Shown here: positions 37,601 through 49,010 of the stretch, one piece after another
Numbering within the stretch: position 1 is the stretch's first letter
Layout: every line of letters starts with the position of its first letter
NCBI GenBank assembly: GCA_003993805.1
Contig: RSEF01000004.1
Location: forward strand, 76,968,533 to 77,032,532
DNA length: 64,000 nt
Direction of reading: 5' to 3'
Origin: Himantopus leucocephalus
Taxonomy: Eukaryota > Chordata > Aves > Charadriiformes > Recurvirostridae
Translations under genes and position numbers: made by a program
The notes under the pieces: generated by a model
The model's database searches: none
What the model was told of the DNA's origin: nothing
The model's input: only the letters and a program-made list of their open reading frames with translations

Positions 37601-40409
37601 TCCCTTACCAACTGAGTAAAACTAGACGATCACTACAATGCTGTTGATCCCTAAGGGGTTTTAGTCTGTTGCTTATTGTGGGTGAAAAATCTATCAGAAC
37701 AGACTGCAATTAAGTTATTCTTTATACAGATAATCTGATACAAGGAAATGTGAAAGAAACATATTTCAAGTATGTGGAGGAGGAGGGATTTGCTGGTTTG
37801 GTCTTTTTGTTTTTCCTTGCACAAATACTTATTGAGAATGAAAGGAAGGATTTTGTGTATTTTTTTATTTTCATATTTTATAATTTAAACTCCTTCTATT
37901 AAAATATCCTTATGCACTTTACTGTACTTCTGTCAAAGAGACAGAGCTTTTTAGTCACTGGAAACCTAAGAAACCATGATCGCATACCTAGTGCCCATTT
38001 TCTAATCCCCTTTGGGCTACTTGGTGAATAACCTGAAAACTAAGAAAACAATACCAGGAAGGGAAAAAAAAGAGCAGGCAACAAATAACTTTGGTATTGT
38101 TAGGATGATTCTGCTGCAGCCTCTACTGGGATAAAAACTGGCATCCAACCTGCCTTTGAGGAAAATGTGGAGACTTTCCAGTCCCTGTTCCACAGTCTGG
38201 ATGAAGGCATGTGTGCAGGGACTCTGGAAGCACGTACGTTTTGATAACCTCCAGTACTGTATGAGTAGGATTTCTAAGAACCCCTGACACTAAAATAGAT
38301 AGGAGATTTTCAGTCTATTCTGAGTCTGGTATCAGATTTTAAGTAATATCCAGTCATACCTGAAGAGGAAATTTATGGTTTAGACATTCTTGCTCCTCAG
38401 ATAGAAGGAGGTTTTGACTGATGCTTGGGCAGTATTACTAAACTGAGTGTTAGGATGCATCTTCAGACAGATGCAGTCTTGACATTTGCTAAACAAATTG
38501 TCTGCAGGGTGGAAGTCATGGGATTATATAAATCTGATGTTATGTCCAAGCTAATGTAATGGTACTCCAAGCTGCTCCAAACTGTTGTGTGCCATAGCAT
38601 GGCATTGCACTGCAGTAGCACTGTGCCCACCCTGCATCACCTCAGGCTTAATGCAATGCAATGACTTGACTTGCCTGGACTGAAACTGAAGATGAAACTT
38701 AAAAATAGTATTTATGATGTTTTTCCTAAAAATCCTGTGGAATGACTTTGGTAACAGTGCACAGCTTTGGAATGACTGAAAGAGAGATCACTTTGAGTGA
38801 TACATGCACATTTTTGGAGTGTCATTGTGAACCTATATACCTTAATTTTCTAAGTAGATTAATTCATAGACAAAAAACATATCTATTGATTCACACAACA
38901 GTTGCTTTGGTTTGTGTGTGAATTCAACAGAAGAGTAAAAAAAAAAATAAAAATAAAGGGCTAGCAATTCTGAAAAAAAAAAAAAAACCCCCAAACATTT
39001 TCTTCCTCTCAGTCCTGGATCCTGGGTATTTTCAGACCATTTGCTGTCTAAACTGTATTTTCTGTCCATTCCCAGTGATTTTCCCACTATAATTGATCCT
39101 TGAAGGAATAACCAAACCTCTGCTTCTGTTGATTTCTGCTACTTAAAACATATTTCTGCTCCATATCATTCTTAAAGTTCTCTCAAAAAATGATCCAGCT
39201 GAATTCCCCATACACCATCATGAAACTCAGAAAAAAGCTCGAAATTCTTTCAAAAGCTTTTTGAAAGAAACACAATTTATTGAAATTAAATACCTTGTAT
39301 TTGAGAAAAAAATCAACTGCCACTTTGCAACAATTTCTAAAGAAAGAGTGCGTAAGTACAGTTGCAGTAATTGGAGCCCACTAAGCATTTAAATCAATCA
39401 ATATTTTCTATAAGAATTTTTATCGGAAATAATATTAAAGAAAAAAATAAACACAGGCAAATTCATCAGGAGAACTGAAGTTATAAAACCAATGTAAAAT
39501 AAGAAGTGAAATTACATATTTATGCAGAAGATCATTAAAGACTGAAAAGTCTACTATTTTACAAATAAGTTGCATGAAGCCTCTATGACAAAGGAAAATC
39601 TGAAGAAAAATTAAAAGCCATCCATACAATTCATTAACACTTGTTTCTACTACTAAATCTTCAATGTGTCCTCTTACATGGTTTTAGCTACTTAGTTGCT
39701 CTCCTCAAATACAGCTCTTAAAATTTTGACTCAGATATGGCAGTATCTAGTCCATGCTCCTTATCATTCAGCACTGTTTCCCCTGTGTTTCTATGCATTC
39801 CTTATTATTTTATAACTTCCCCCTCTACTCTCTTGAAGTTATCAGTCACCATGATTCTTTTGCTGCAGTTATTGCTCCTCTTTTTCTCACAAACATCTCT
39901 TTCTGTTGCCCTTCTGAGAAGAGTATATGTTTCATTATTTCTTTAAACCCTTCAAGGCCCTTTTTTTTCACTGGTGCCTTACATTGTCTTAAAGCCACTC
40001 AGATTAGAAATAAAATCACATTTCTTGCAAGAACATAGGTAACACAGATAGCTAGCCTTACTTCTTAGTATAAGTGTTTTATTTACAGGTAATTTTTCTC
40101 AGTAACATTTACTTACCCTGAGCTACTAGTACAACTAATAACCACAGGAATGGAAACAAATCATTATCTGTAATGTGGAATAATTTCTGCAAATGATGTC
40201 TCATTCACACCGAAAACAAGATTAATCTCAGATGTCTTTGCATGTCCATATCTAAGTTAATGAACTTTGGGTCCCTTTAAATGAAAAGAGGGAGTAAGGC
40301 TCACAAAGGTATAATCCAACTGATTTATTTGAAGTGTACTTTAGATGGCCACATGTACTTATAACTAATGTATAATAATAATTCAGATATAGACATCTAT
40401 GACTTGATT
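34661..40409. other. Unique AT-rich DNA with an assembly duplication and A/C-rich tracts
   Basis: Apart from the duplication at 35035-35350, no gene or transposon is recognised. A-runs passing into C-runs occur at 36741-36762 (C then A), 37096-37142 and 38974-38998. A pyrimidine-rich stretch at about 39640-39980 has overlapping short frames but no recognisable protein. Confidence 0.5.
35035..35350. repeat. 157-bp direct duplication flanking a single N
   Basis: Positions 35035-35191 and 35194-35350 are the same 157-bp sequence with four mismatches (for example CTCGAACTA versus CTCGACCTA, and GTTGTCAAG versus GTTGACAAG). They are separated by N at 35192 and one G. As with 1292-1511, this is best explained as two allelic contig ends placed in tandem. 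The mismatches would then be heterozygous sites or read errors. Confidence 0.9.
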
Positions 40410-40412
40410 CCT

Positions 40413-41380
40413 TTGCCGACGCTTAGACACCTAGTGTTCTTTGAGATATCCTGGGCTATCCTGCATAAAATTAACATGGTCTTCTTGAAAGGCACGGCTC
40501 TCCATAGGTCCGCTGTGGTATCTACTAGTCCTCTGAGGATGTTTCTTATGCCTTAGCATGTCTCAGATGATTGTAACTGATTTGAACTTTAAGATATATA
40601 AATTTTAATGTCGGTGTGTGAGATAGGGACCAAATTTAGTTGTCCAAACATAAGCACTGTGTCTTAGAAGTATTAAGGCTTATGATATCCTGCCTGGCTT
40701 CCAGCTGTCACTCCAGGAAGCCACAGGTCCTCTGTATGTCCTTTGTAATAGCTTCTAGCACAATGCAGATGTTTTACTTATCTTTAAGTCTTCTAAAATA
40801 AAACTAGCTGCCTCTCTGTAAGAAACTGAAGAGATCTCTAGGTGTGGAAGCTGCCATTATATCTAACAGAGAACTAGGATTTAGTTCTGTTGCCTAAATA
40901 TAGATGATTAACAGTGTTTGAAATTCCCCAGGTTATCCTAGCTTGTCTCCAGTTGTCACCCTGGAACAGCATATGTCTCCCTTGTGTCCTGTGTAGTGCC
41001 CAACAGCACCAAGTAGGTCTCTTTGTCATTTCAGGACAATTCAATAGCATATTTATTTAGAATTTCACTCCAGGTCAATATGTTCAGCATAGTCAAGAGA
41101 GTTATTCAGATCAAAAGGGGGTTTCAGTTACCCAGACATGGGCACCCATTGCCATGTGTGACACCCTAAGGCATCCAGGAACACAACTGAATGCAAACCT
41201 GCACTGTTCTGGACCAGCTACTGGAAGATGAGCCTTGCAGCAGGAAAAATAACTTCAGATAACTACCAAGCTCTAAGTATGCCAGTTAGGGTGCTCTGTA
41301 TCACACCATAGGCTCCCTTGAGTCTATTGCCTAATTCTCCACTGGGTGTAATGGGAACATAAATGCCTGTTTCACAGGAG
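40413..41380. repeat. Decayed tandem array, about four units of about 245 bp
   Basis: Four unit starts can be seen: TTGCCGACGCTTAGACACC (40413), TTGTCCAAACATAAGCAC (about 40643), TTGCCTAAATATAGATG (about 40887) and TTACCCAGACATGGGCACC (about 41130), spaced about 230-245 bp. A second conserved block follows in the first three: GATATCCTGGGC (40442), GATATCCTGCCTGGCTTCCA (40685) and GTTATCCTAGCTTGTCTCCA (40932). In units two and three it continues as GCTGTCACTCCAGGAA / GTTGTCACCCTGGAAC and CCTCTGTATGTCCTTTGTA / CCCTTGTGTCCTGTGTAGT. Units are heavily diverged. A fifth partial start (TTGCCTAATTCTCC) may lie near 41327. I do not recognise the family. Confidence 0.6.
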
Positions 41381-42837
41381 TACACCTTCATTTAGAAGTC
41401 TTAATCTGGAGCTGATTTGTTATTTGATCAGATGAACTAATGTGCTCATTAGACCATAATCATGAAGCGCTTTTTTAAACAAGAATTATATCTATCAATT
41501 CTGAAACTACACTGCCATACTGCAATGAATAAACTAAGTCACAGAAACAGTATCAGAACTGTGGTCTTTACACTGACCCTAGTAGGAAAAATATTCAGGA
41601 TTAATTTAAGGATAACAAAACTTAGAACAGACATGGGAGGAATGGAATAAAGATTATTTTGCTCTTAAACACTCGCTTTTCTGTCTTATAAAATAAAATC
41701 TTAATACTTCTGTAGTAATTTAAAAATTACCTATAATTAACCACTGAAGATAGTATGCCAGATTATTCTCTTGGTATTTGAATGATATTAACAGTGATAA
41801 TTGAGTGATTATTTAGAGGTGTCTACTGATTTTAATTTAATCAATGGTATGACTTTGAGGGTTCACAAGGTAGAAGCTTTACTAGCACTTTAGCCTAAAC
41901 ATACTTTTTGAATGTAAACTTACCCTTTTATTCTTTAAGATTTCCATGCAGCACTTGCTTTCTTTTCCTTTCTGACATTTAAGTACAGAGAATAATTTAA
42001 ATCATCAATCAATAGAACATGCTGCTCTTGAAATAAGCTGAATTATAAAAATATTATTTTTTACTTTGCTTGCACTATATTAATGATTCAGCAGCTGCGT
42101 CCATTATCACTCTGTAGGTTCCAATTGTAACAGGGCAGCATGCCTTTTATTATACTATGTTTATAGAGGCTCTTTGTGGTTCATAACTCTAGAAAAGAAC
42201 TGTGAGTGATTGCAGATGGGGGAAAAAAAAAGAAAAAAATATTTGCTTTTTAGAATGCTATCAGGGTTGAATTCATGACAGGTTATTCAGATTCTCCAGG
42301 TGTCCTAAAATGTTAAAAAAAAAAAAAAAAACCCCAAAAATTAATGACTACATCTACAACCTGGTACTGTTTTTCAATAGCTCATATATATATTCTGTGT
42401 ATTCAGATGTTGAGACTAAAGTACAGCTTGGTCAATCTGTGGTTTGATTTCAGTTCCTACCCATCTGACAAGAATTCACGTCAGACAAGAATTCAAGCTG
42501 TATAAAACTTCTTTGCCCCTTCTATTGATGTATGAGTTGTCTGTCAAGAAGCTAAATGTAGGTATAGGTAAACATGTATACACACATGACAGCAGATTTT
42601 GAAAGTTTATTATTTCCTTATATAATAAGGTATTCTTTATGTGATAAAATGTGAACAAAATGGAAGGCTGGGATCATTTTGCTATTGTATTCTGAAAAAT
42701 ACAATAGAAATGTTATGCCATGCACATTAGCACATTGGTTGCATGGTGTCTGGAAGTTGAAGGCAGATGAATTCAGATAGACAGGAGAAAGGGAAAAGTT
42801 ACAAATTTTTGGTACAACTTAAAAAGTTAGCCTTGCC
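41381..42837. other. Unique AT-rich DNA
   Basis: No gene or repeat recognised. A poly-A run with CCCC inside lies at about 42315-42340. Confidence 0.55.
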
Positions 42838-43140
42838 ATCAGGTGCTGTGCGAACTGGCAGGTCCCTGTGAGCACAGCCCCAGGGTGGTCATCGGGGCCA
42901 TCGGGACTTGGACAGGCTGACGGGCCAGGACGTGGGCTTGTGGGTGGGCCCAGCTTGGCAGGGCCCATGGCCGGGCAGGGTAGGGCTCTGGAGAGCTGGA
43001 GACCGGCCCTGCTGCAGCCTTGCTGGGGCAGGGCCTGATGGCCCCAAGGGGTGACATGGGGCCCTGGGCCATAGGCAAGTGGGTGGACCTCCAGGTGGGG
43101 TCAGGCAAGCTCAGTGAGGTCTGTGGTGCCAGCAGGACCC
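42838..43140. repeat. Isolated GC-rich island, G-rich on the plus strand
   Basis: About 300 bp with very high GC, full of GGGCC, GGGGC and GTGGGTGG words, stand between AT-rich flanks with sharp borders. There is no obvious exon structure. The frames in it (42839-43108 minus, 43020-43223 plus) read as Pro/Ala-rich or Gly-rich compositional by-products. It could be an unrecognised GC-rich repeat, and it shares short G-rich words with the reverse complement of the island at 53345-53640. Confidence 0.5.
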
Positions 43141-46100
43141 CAACACTTTCTGTAACTGGAATCTTTATTGCAATATTGGATTTTCAATATCCAATTTTCC
43201 TTCTTTTTTTGAGGACAGATTAATTGGAATTTTATCAGGATTATTAAACTTAAAGCTAGATTTTAAATATATTGGTTTTTATGGTTTAGATACAATTAAA
43301 TTACAATATTCTAGTCTGATCTTAGATCGATAAATATGTATATGGCATTTGAATTCAGTTCTTCTAAGAAAACATAAATAAATTGGTATGTACATTCAAC
43401 TATCAATACTGTAAATGTTGTACTGCCATCAAGCACTGGAGGCTTCAGAACTGTTTTTAGTGCAAACAATGTCCTTCTGTAAAGTGAGTATAGAATAGAT
43501 TTTCATCACAGTGACTGATGTATGACTCAGTATCAGATTTCCACCTGGGAATGTTTTTTCCTTTCCAGGCAATCCTGAAGACTCATGCTACGTATTTATT
43601 TTGTTAACATGTATATTTGCCAGCATTCTTTAGCATGGATGCACTAGTTCTTGACCAGCTCTTGCCAGAATTTGGAATTCTTCCTCCTCCATTAGCACTA
43701 GTCACTGTAATTGGCATACTCCCTCAAACATTACTGGTCATAGCTAAGCACCGTCCTTGGCAATTTCTTGTGCCCTTTTTCCTCTCCATTCATTCAATGA
43801 CTGAGTCTGGCCTTGTCTGTAAGGTGCAGACCTTTAATAACAGCAGGAGGAGTGAAGGAAATGACTGTACAGCAGAAACACTCATGATCTAAACAAAATT
43901 ATTTTACTGTGCAACTGACTGTCACAGTCAAATCCATGCTGAAACTTTCTAAACCACCAGAAATGAGTGAATACAATGTGTAAAAACATATGTTCATATT
44001 AAAGTATTTTATTAAAGTCATTTCCACTAGCTACTTTGCCGTTCTGTGCTCCCCCTTCAAATCAGTTTAGGATAGTAAACTAAGATATGAACTTGGTTTC
44101 AGCTCCCTTCTTAAAGATAAAAAAGTTGATTTGAATAAGGCACCAGTTATGATAACTGAGTAGTTATGTTCAACTCCTTTTTTTTTCTTTTCCTCAACAG
44201 TAAATCGAACACCTTTATTATTAGTCTTTTACTACTGACAAAAATTGTATGGAAATTAAAATTAAGTAGTAGTTGATCTCCATTAAAAACTTTTAAAGTA
44301 TATGTGTGCATTTGAATTACTTTCCTACCTATCCTTGTCATCATTACATAACCATATGTAATTATATAGCATCAACAATTAATACTAAATCATTGGTGAC
44401 AATTTCATTAATCATTAAAACCAACACTATTAAATTATACAGAAAATTAAAATCAATCCTACGGGTTGTAAAAGCAAACAGACAAATCAACCAACAAATG
44501 AACAAACAAGAAGAATTCAGAAGCTTTTTTAATCCATTGGATCAGACTCTCAGACAAGATCTAAACTCAGAATTGCTGCCTCTTTCTTATACCAGAAATC
44601 TACCTCTTTCTTTCCTTCTTTTTTTTTTTTTTCAGAAATAATGTATTTTCTTTTTTGTTTTTTTTTCCTCTCTTTTGAGTAAATCACCTTTATGACATAC
44701 TGTAATCACAATAAATAGATGTGTCAGTGTTCATGTTCTTCCTGGAAAGGATATTTTAGTCATTATTTATGACGAATAAAGACATTTGTGTAAAATCAAT
44801 GCAACTTTCCCTGACTGCACTTCAGAATTTAACTTTCTATTTTATTTCCCCATTATAAAAATACAAGTTGGGCTGTGAACATCCCCATTGATATTCCTGC
44901 TGTCCCACCATTTCCCTACTATAACCAAGGTAACTCTCTGGCTTGAATTCCATATCTTTTTTTACAATTGTATGCGTGACAACTTATTTTTGTATGTTTA
45001 ATGCCACATTCATGGGTAAAGATGCAGTTCCTTGTCCTGAATCAGCTGGTATAAATTACCCCTTCCAAGCCTCTGTAAGAGTGAACTTCTGTACTAAAAG
45101 CTTACTGCAAGACAAAGTCATTAAAAATGTTATCCTTTCATTGTCATGACAATAGTAATAGTTGCAGAGTAGAGCCTTGTTCTTAGGAAAAATTAAGCTA
45201 TGTTATAACAGATTTCATCCATGTTTTCAAAATGAAGTGGATTGTCCAGAACACACAGAAACACACTAACTAAACTGAACATTAGAAAATGAGTCTTTCA
45301 GCACCTCTGTGGAAAGCAATTCATTAAAGTTGCTTATTCTCAAAACTGATATCTCAGGCAAAAAGCTACAAGTACCTTCTTAAATTAGAGAAATAAAAAT
45401 ACAAAGCTCCATTAACTTTTCTTTCTTTCTTTTGTGTGATATATATGCCCCATTAAATCTTTTGTGAAAATAAGCAGCACATTAACTGAACAAACTGTTA
45501 TACTTCTCTACTCTAGACAATATTAGCTTTAAAAATATCTCCATTTCAACAAAAGGACAAACTTAGTTTTTGGAAAAAGAAAAGTTTGTTTCAATATATG
45601 TATATTGAAACTGGCCTCCCCTCTCCCACTATAATCTTTGCACACTGTGTTTTGTGTTGTCATTACTTCTTTGTTCAATAGTTAGGTTTGGTTTTGTTTT
45701 TTCTTTTTAGTGGAAACCCTGTACATATATGCGTTTATGCTTATACACATATAGTTTTTTTAACTGTGTGTGTTTATGTATTCATGTGTGTATACTTAAG
45801 CTGAGTATATATATTTGATTTGATTTAGGTTGAAACCTATGTTACTAATTTTGGAAAGTTCCATTAATATTTGATGCAGTTTTGGTACATTGTTTCATAA
45901 ACTACAGGCAAAATTTAACATTTATTTGAAGCCATCATGCTGAGATCCAGTCCCACCACTGCTGACAGTAATTCCTCACGTGTGATCTTGCTTTTTGATT
46001 ATGCTGGAATTATATTAAAAAGCAATCTTCAGGCAACCATTCTTGTCTTTTCACCTGAATACAATTTATTTAGCACTTTTCTGCATGCCTGTTCCATCAT

Positions 46101-46789
46101 TTAATCTTAGTTTCTAAGGGAATTAGTCGAGTCTAGAGGATGTAAGTTTCTTAGCTTCTAAATGAAAGTAAAGTAAACACAGGCAAGAGTGAAAAGGGAG
46201 AGGAAACAACCATAGGAATCTTTCTTCCTTTTTATTCTTCAGGGAAAGGCACATTCAGTGCAATGAATAAAACTATCTTTCATGTAGAAATACTGCTTTA
46301 TAGGCAATGCAGGGTACTTTATTTATGAAGATGGGCAAACTAATGCCCATTAAGATGAAATATAATGAAGTGTGGGTTTCTTAAAGTCCTAGAATTTTAT
46401 AAAGGCACCTGGGATTTGAAATATGGTTAAAAATAAAGCACAACACAAAATGGGAAGAAACTTTCATTACCAGAACAACCTATAAAACCAAGTGACTATT
46501 TAAAATTATAAGTTGAAATACTAGAAGAGTTACCCCCACTCCCCAAATGCAAAAGTGATTCTGATCAGTAGTACAGTTAAGGCTAAGTTATAGTCTCTAG
46601 AAAATTGGTCTGCACCAAGTAGGAGTTTGGTTGGGGTGCCGGGGAAGAGCATTTTGGAATTACGCAAGACTTATGTAACATTTCGATGAAGAACAAAAGC
46701 CAGAAAAGGGAAGGATCAAAGTTGTTTAGGTGAGGAACCAATGTGGGAAAATAGATAATGAGTTAAACAGGTCAGCTATGACAATTGCA
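43141..46789. other. Unique AT-rich DNA with a short palindrome
   Basis: No gene recognised. A perfect inverted repeat with 10-bp arms lies at 45589-45610, followed by TG/TA-rich microsatellite-like sequence at about 45720-45820. The 91-codon frame at 43617-43892 has no recognisable motif. Confidence 0.5.
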
Positions 46790-47411
46790 CTCACACTATG
46801 GGTTGGAGGGGTCCTGTGTCCACAGTTCCAGAAACCAGAGAGACTGGACTGAGTGGACTTAAGTTCTACCTGGAGTAGCCAGGGGTATGCATGTGTCTTT
46901 AAGAGTGAGACCATGGGAGGAGATAGTTACCCAAGCCTCTGTGCAGAAAAGTGAGGATCCAGGCCCAGATGCTGTTGGATGGACTGCGTGTCCATCCAAG
47001 CCCACTTACTGGAGGGATCCACAGCATGTGTTTGGGGCTGGGTGGGGAGAGCTGTATGTGTGCAGGGGGGGCTGTACCAGCACCTGAAGTAGGGCTGCAG
47101 CCTTGGGGGCTTGTGTGTCCATGTGACAGCAAATGGGCGGTCTGGGATCCAGGGCTACCTACAGCGTAGACTGAGTGTGAGCTCAGTTACTGGAGGGATC
47201 CACTTTGCACATATGTATATATATTCCCAGTAAGGCACCTTCATCCTGGTAAACCAGAGAAGGGAACAGGATGGGGCTGTTGGTGTTGTTTGTGTCTGTG
47301 TGAGTGCTCCGTGTCTGTTTGTGTTGACCTGTGTGGCCACATATACACATATACATACATTTACATGCGTCCAAACAGCAAAGGAGCCAGTGCAGACTCT
47401 AGAGAACAAGT
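46790..47411. repeat. TG/GC-rich interspersed repeat with internal duplication (left part)
   Basis: This balanced-composition block contains two related segments about 187 bp apart, each with GGATCCAGG, then GACTG(C/A)GTGT, then TTACTGGAGGGATCCAC (ends near 47022 and 47205). It ends in TG/CA-rich simple sequence that meets the CR1 at about 47412. The sequence after the CR1 (47810-47960) has the same character, so I infer one older repeat split by the CR1. The family is unknown to me, and an LTR is possible. Confidence 0.45.
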
Positions 47412-47809
47412 ATTATGAGGAGTGGCTGAGGGAACTGGGTTTGTTTAGTCTGGAGAAAAGGAGGTTCAGGGGAGTCATTATCGCTCTATACAACTACCTG
47501 AAAGGAGGTTGTATCAAGGTAGGTGTCAAAATCTTTTCTCAAACAAAAAGTGACAGGACAAGAGGAAATGGCCTCAAGTTGCAACAGGGGACATTTAGAT
47601 TGGATATTAGGAAAAATTTCTTCACCAAAAGGATTATCAAACACTGAAACAGGCTGCTCAGGGAAGTGGCTGAGTCACTGTCCCTGGAGGTATTTAAAAG
47701 AGGTGTAGATGTGGCGCTTAGGGACATGGTTTAGTGATGGACTTGGTAGTGTTACGTTTACAGTTGGACTCAAGGTTCTTTTCCAATGTAAATGATTCTA
47801 TGATTCTAT
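47412..47809 (+). mobile_element. CR1 LINE 3' fragment
   Basis: The translated start [19 protein letters not shown] is followed by [17 protein letters not shown] and the 3' UTR. The tail is ATGATTCTATGATTCTAT ending at about 47809. The RT part stays open in one frame from before the fragment to 47647, where the last residues are mutated. The wording ([19 protein letters not shown]) differs from the copies at 8321 and 61278, indicating another CR1 subfamily. Confidence 0.92.
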
Positions 47810-47964
47810 ATATATGTATATGCGTGTGTGTGCCCCTGTGTCTGTGTATTTGCATGTCTGTGCCTATTGGGAGCGCATGCTCAGCCTCACTGTGGGTAGG
47901 ATCTGGTGACACAGAGCTGCACCAGCCTCGCCTCCCTTGGGCTACTGGATTCAGCAACCACTAA
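47810..47964. repeat. TG-rich repeat, probable right part of the 46790 block
   Basis: Begins with (TA)n and (TG)n sequence directly after the CR1 tail, then a GC-richer part with CCTCACTGTGGGTAGGATCT and GGTGACACAGAGCTGCACC, ending near CTGGATTCAGCAACCA. Its composition matches the left part. Confidence 0.4.
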
Positions 47965-48689
47965 CAATCCTGATGCACATTTACATTATATTTTCTCATA
48001 ATTCTTCTTGTCTTTATTTTCCAAGAATAAAAGAAAAAAAAGAGTTCTTTTAGCGTGTCTTATTTCACAGTTGTGAGCAGTACAGCAGAACTCAGAACCA
48101 GGAACTGCAGAGGGTGTAGACCAGGGAAACATCACAGCTGTTGGGCAAGATGTATCCAAATCCATATCTCATAATTCAGATGCAGTGCAAACAGTTATGT
48201 TTCAAGCAAGCAGATAACTCAACCTCTATTCAGTTCCAGTTTTGCCTAACTTCCACACTGTCTGTAAGCAAGGAGGGGTGCATGACCTAGGATGAAAACT
48301 CAGACCATAGTATGGTACTCTACCATGAACACTTTGATGCAGTCTTGAAGGACTGGGCATCAATAGGTTTGTCACAGTACACCTTACCTGCTTCCAAGTT
48401 TAGTTCTTTCAAAACAGATAAGAACACTAAAGTATTAGCCTGAGTTGCACCCAGGATAAAATGAAAATGATTGTGAAGAAAGTTTTTTGTCAGACTTGAA
48501 CCGGGAATATGTAACTGTGCCTAAGGTACTTCTGAATTCAGACTGGTTCTTGTACAGATACCCACTTCCCACAATGAGGCCTCATTTTATAGCAGATTTT
48601 TTTTGGTATTAAACTCCAATTACTGCTCCTCATATTTTGTAGCATTGATCTTTATTTCGTGTTCATTAGTCTGTTCCTCAAGGCAAATT
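47965..48689. other. Unassigned DNA
   Basis: No gene or repeat recognised. Confidence 0.5.
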
Positions 48690-49010
48690 CACACTTTCTA
48701 GCCAGTCTTCTGATTATCTCTGATACAGTTGGTTTTCTCCAGCTTTGTGCCACAAATAAATTTCCTTTGCACAATCTTTATTTTCCCCCCCAAAAAAATC
48801 ATTTATGAAACTATTAAACAAAATCAGTCTTGGACCTGATCTTGCTTGAATACCTCTAGTAACCTCTGTCTGCAGCGTACCCTCTGTCTCATAAACCACT
48901 TGCATCGCATAATTCTTTTACCAGTTCTCACCTTCTCTGAAATAGCTATTGTGATATCTCATGTTTTACTACACAAAGTGATTTAATAAAGCCAGGTCAG
49001 CAGCTTTTCT
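48690..49010 (-). pseudogene. Ancient CR1-like RT relic, minus strand
   Basis: The minus-strand frame at 48714-48905 reads MQVVYETEGTLQTEVTRGIQ, then ARSGPRLILFNSFINDFF. This lines up with the CR1 block QRVVVNG....EVTSGIPQGSVLGP.LFNIFINDL at comparable spacing. The preceding minus-strand DNA (48906-49010) resembles the upstream NWL.GR region but is frame-shifted. The expected PQGS is degraded to QARS and no YADD can be read. The strong decay suggests an insertion older than most others here. It could also be an older CR1-like (L3-type) element. Confidence 0.55.

Noticed and set aside
40413..41380. CRISPR-like or recent satellite array
   Set aside because: Units are long, strongly diverged and have no short identical repeats with unique spacers; the surroundings are vertebrate.
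42839..43108. Pro/Ala-rich minus-strand frame as an exon
   Set aside because: The amino-acid make-up follows directly from GC-rich DNA; no splice sites or known domain.
43617..43892. 91-codon frame with hydrophobic stretches, possible membrane protein
   Set aside because: The start is a TTG rather than an ATG in the DNA, there is no known motif, and the neighbourhood is noncoding.
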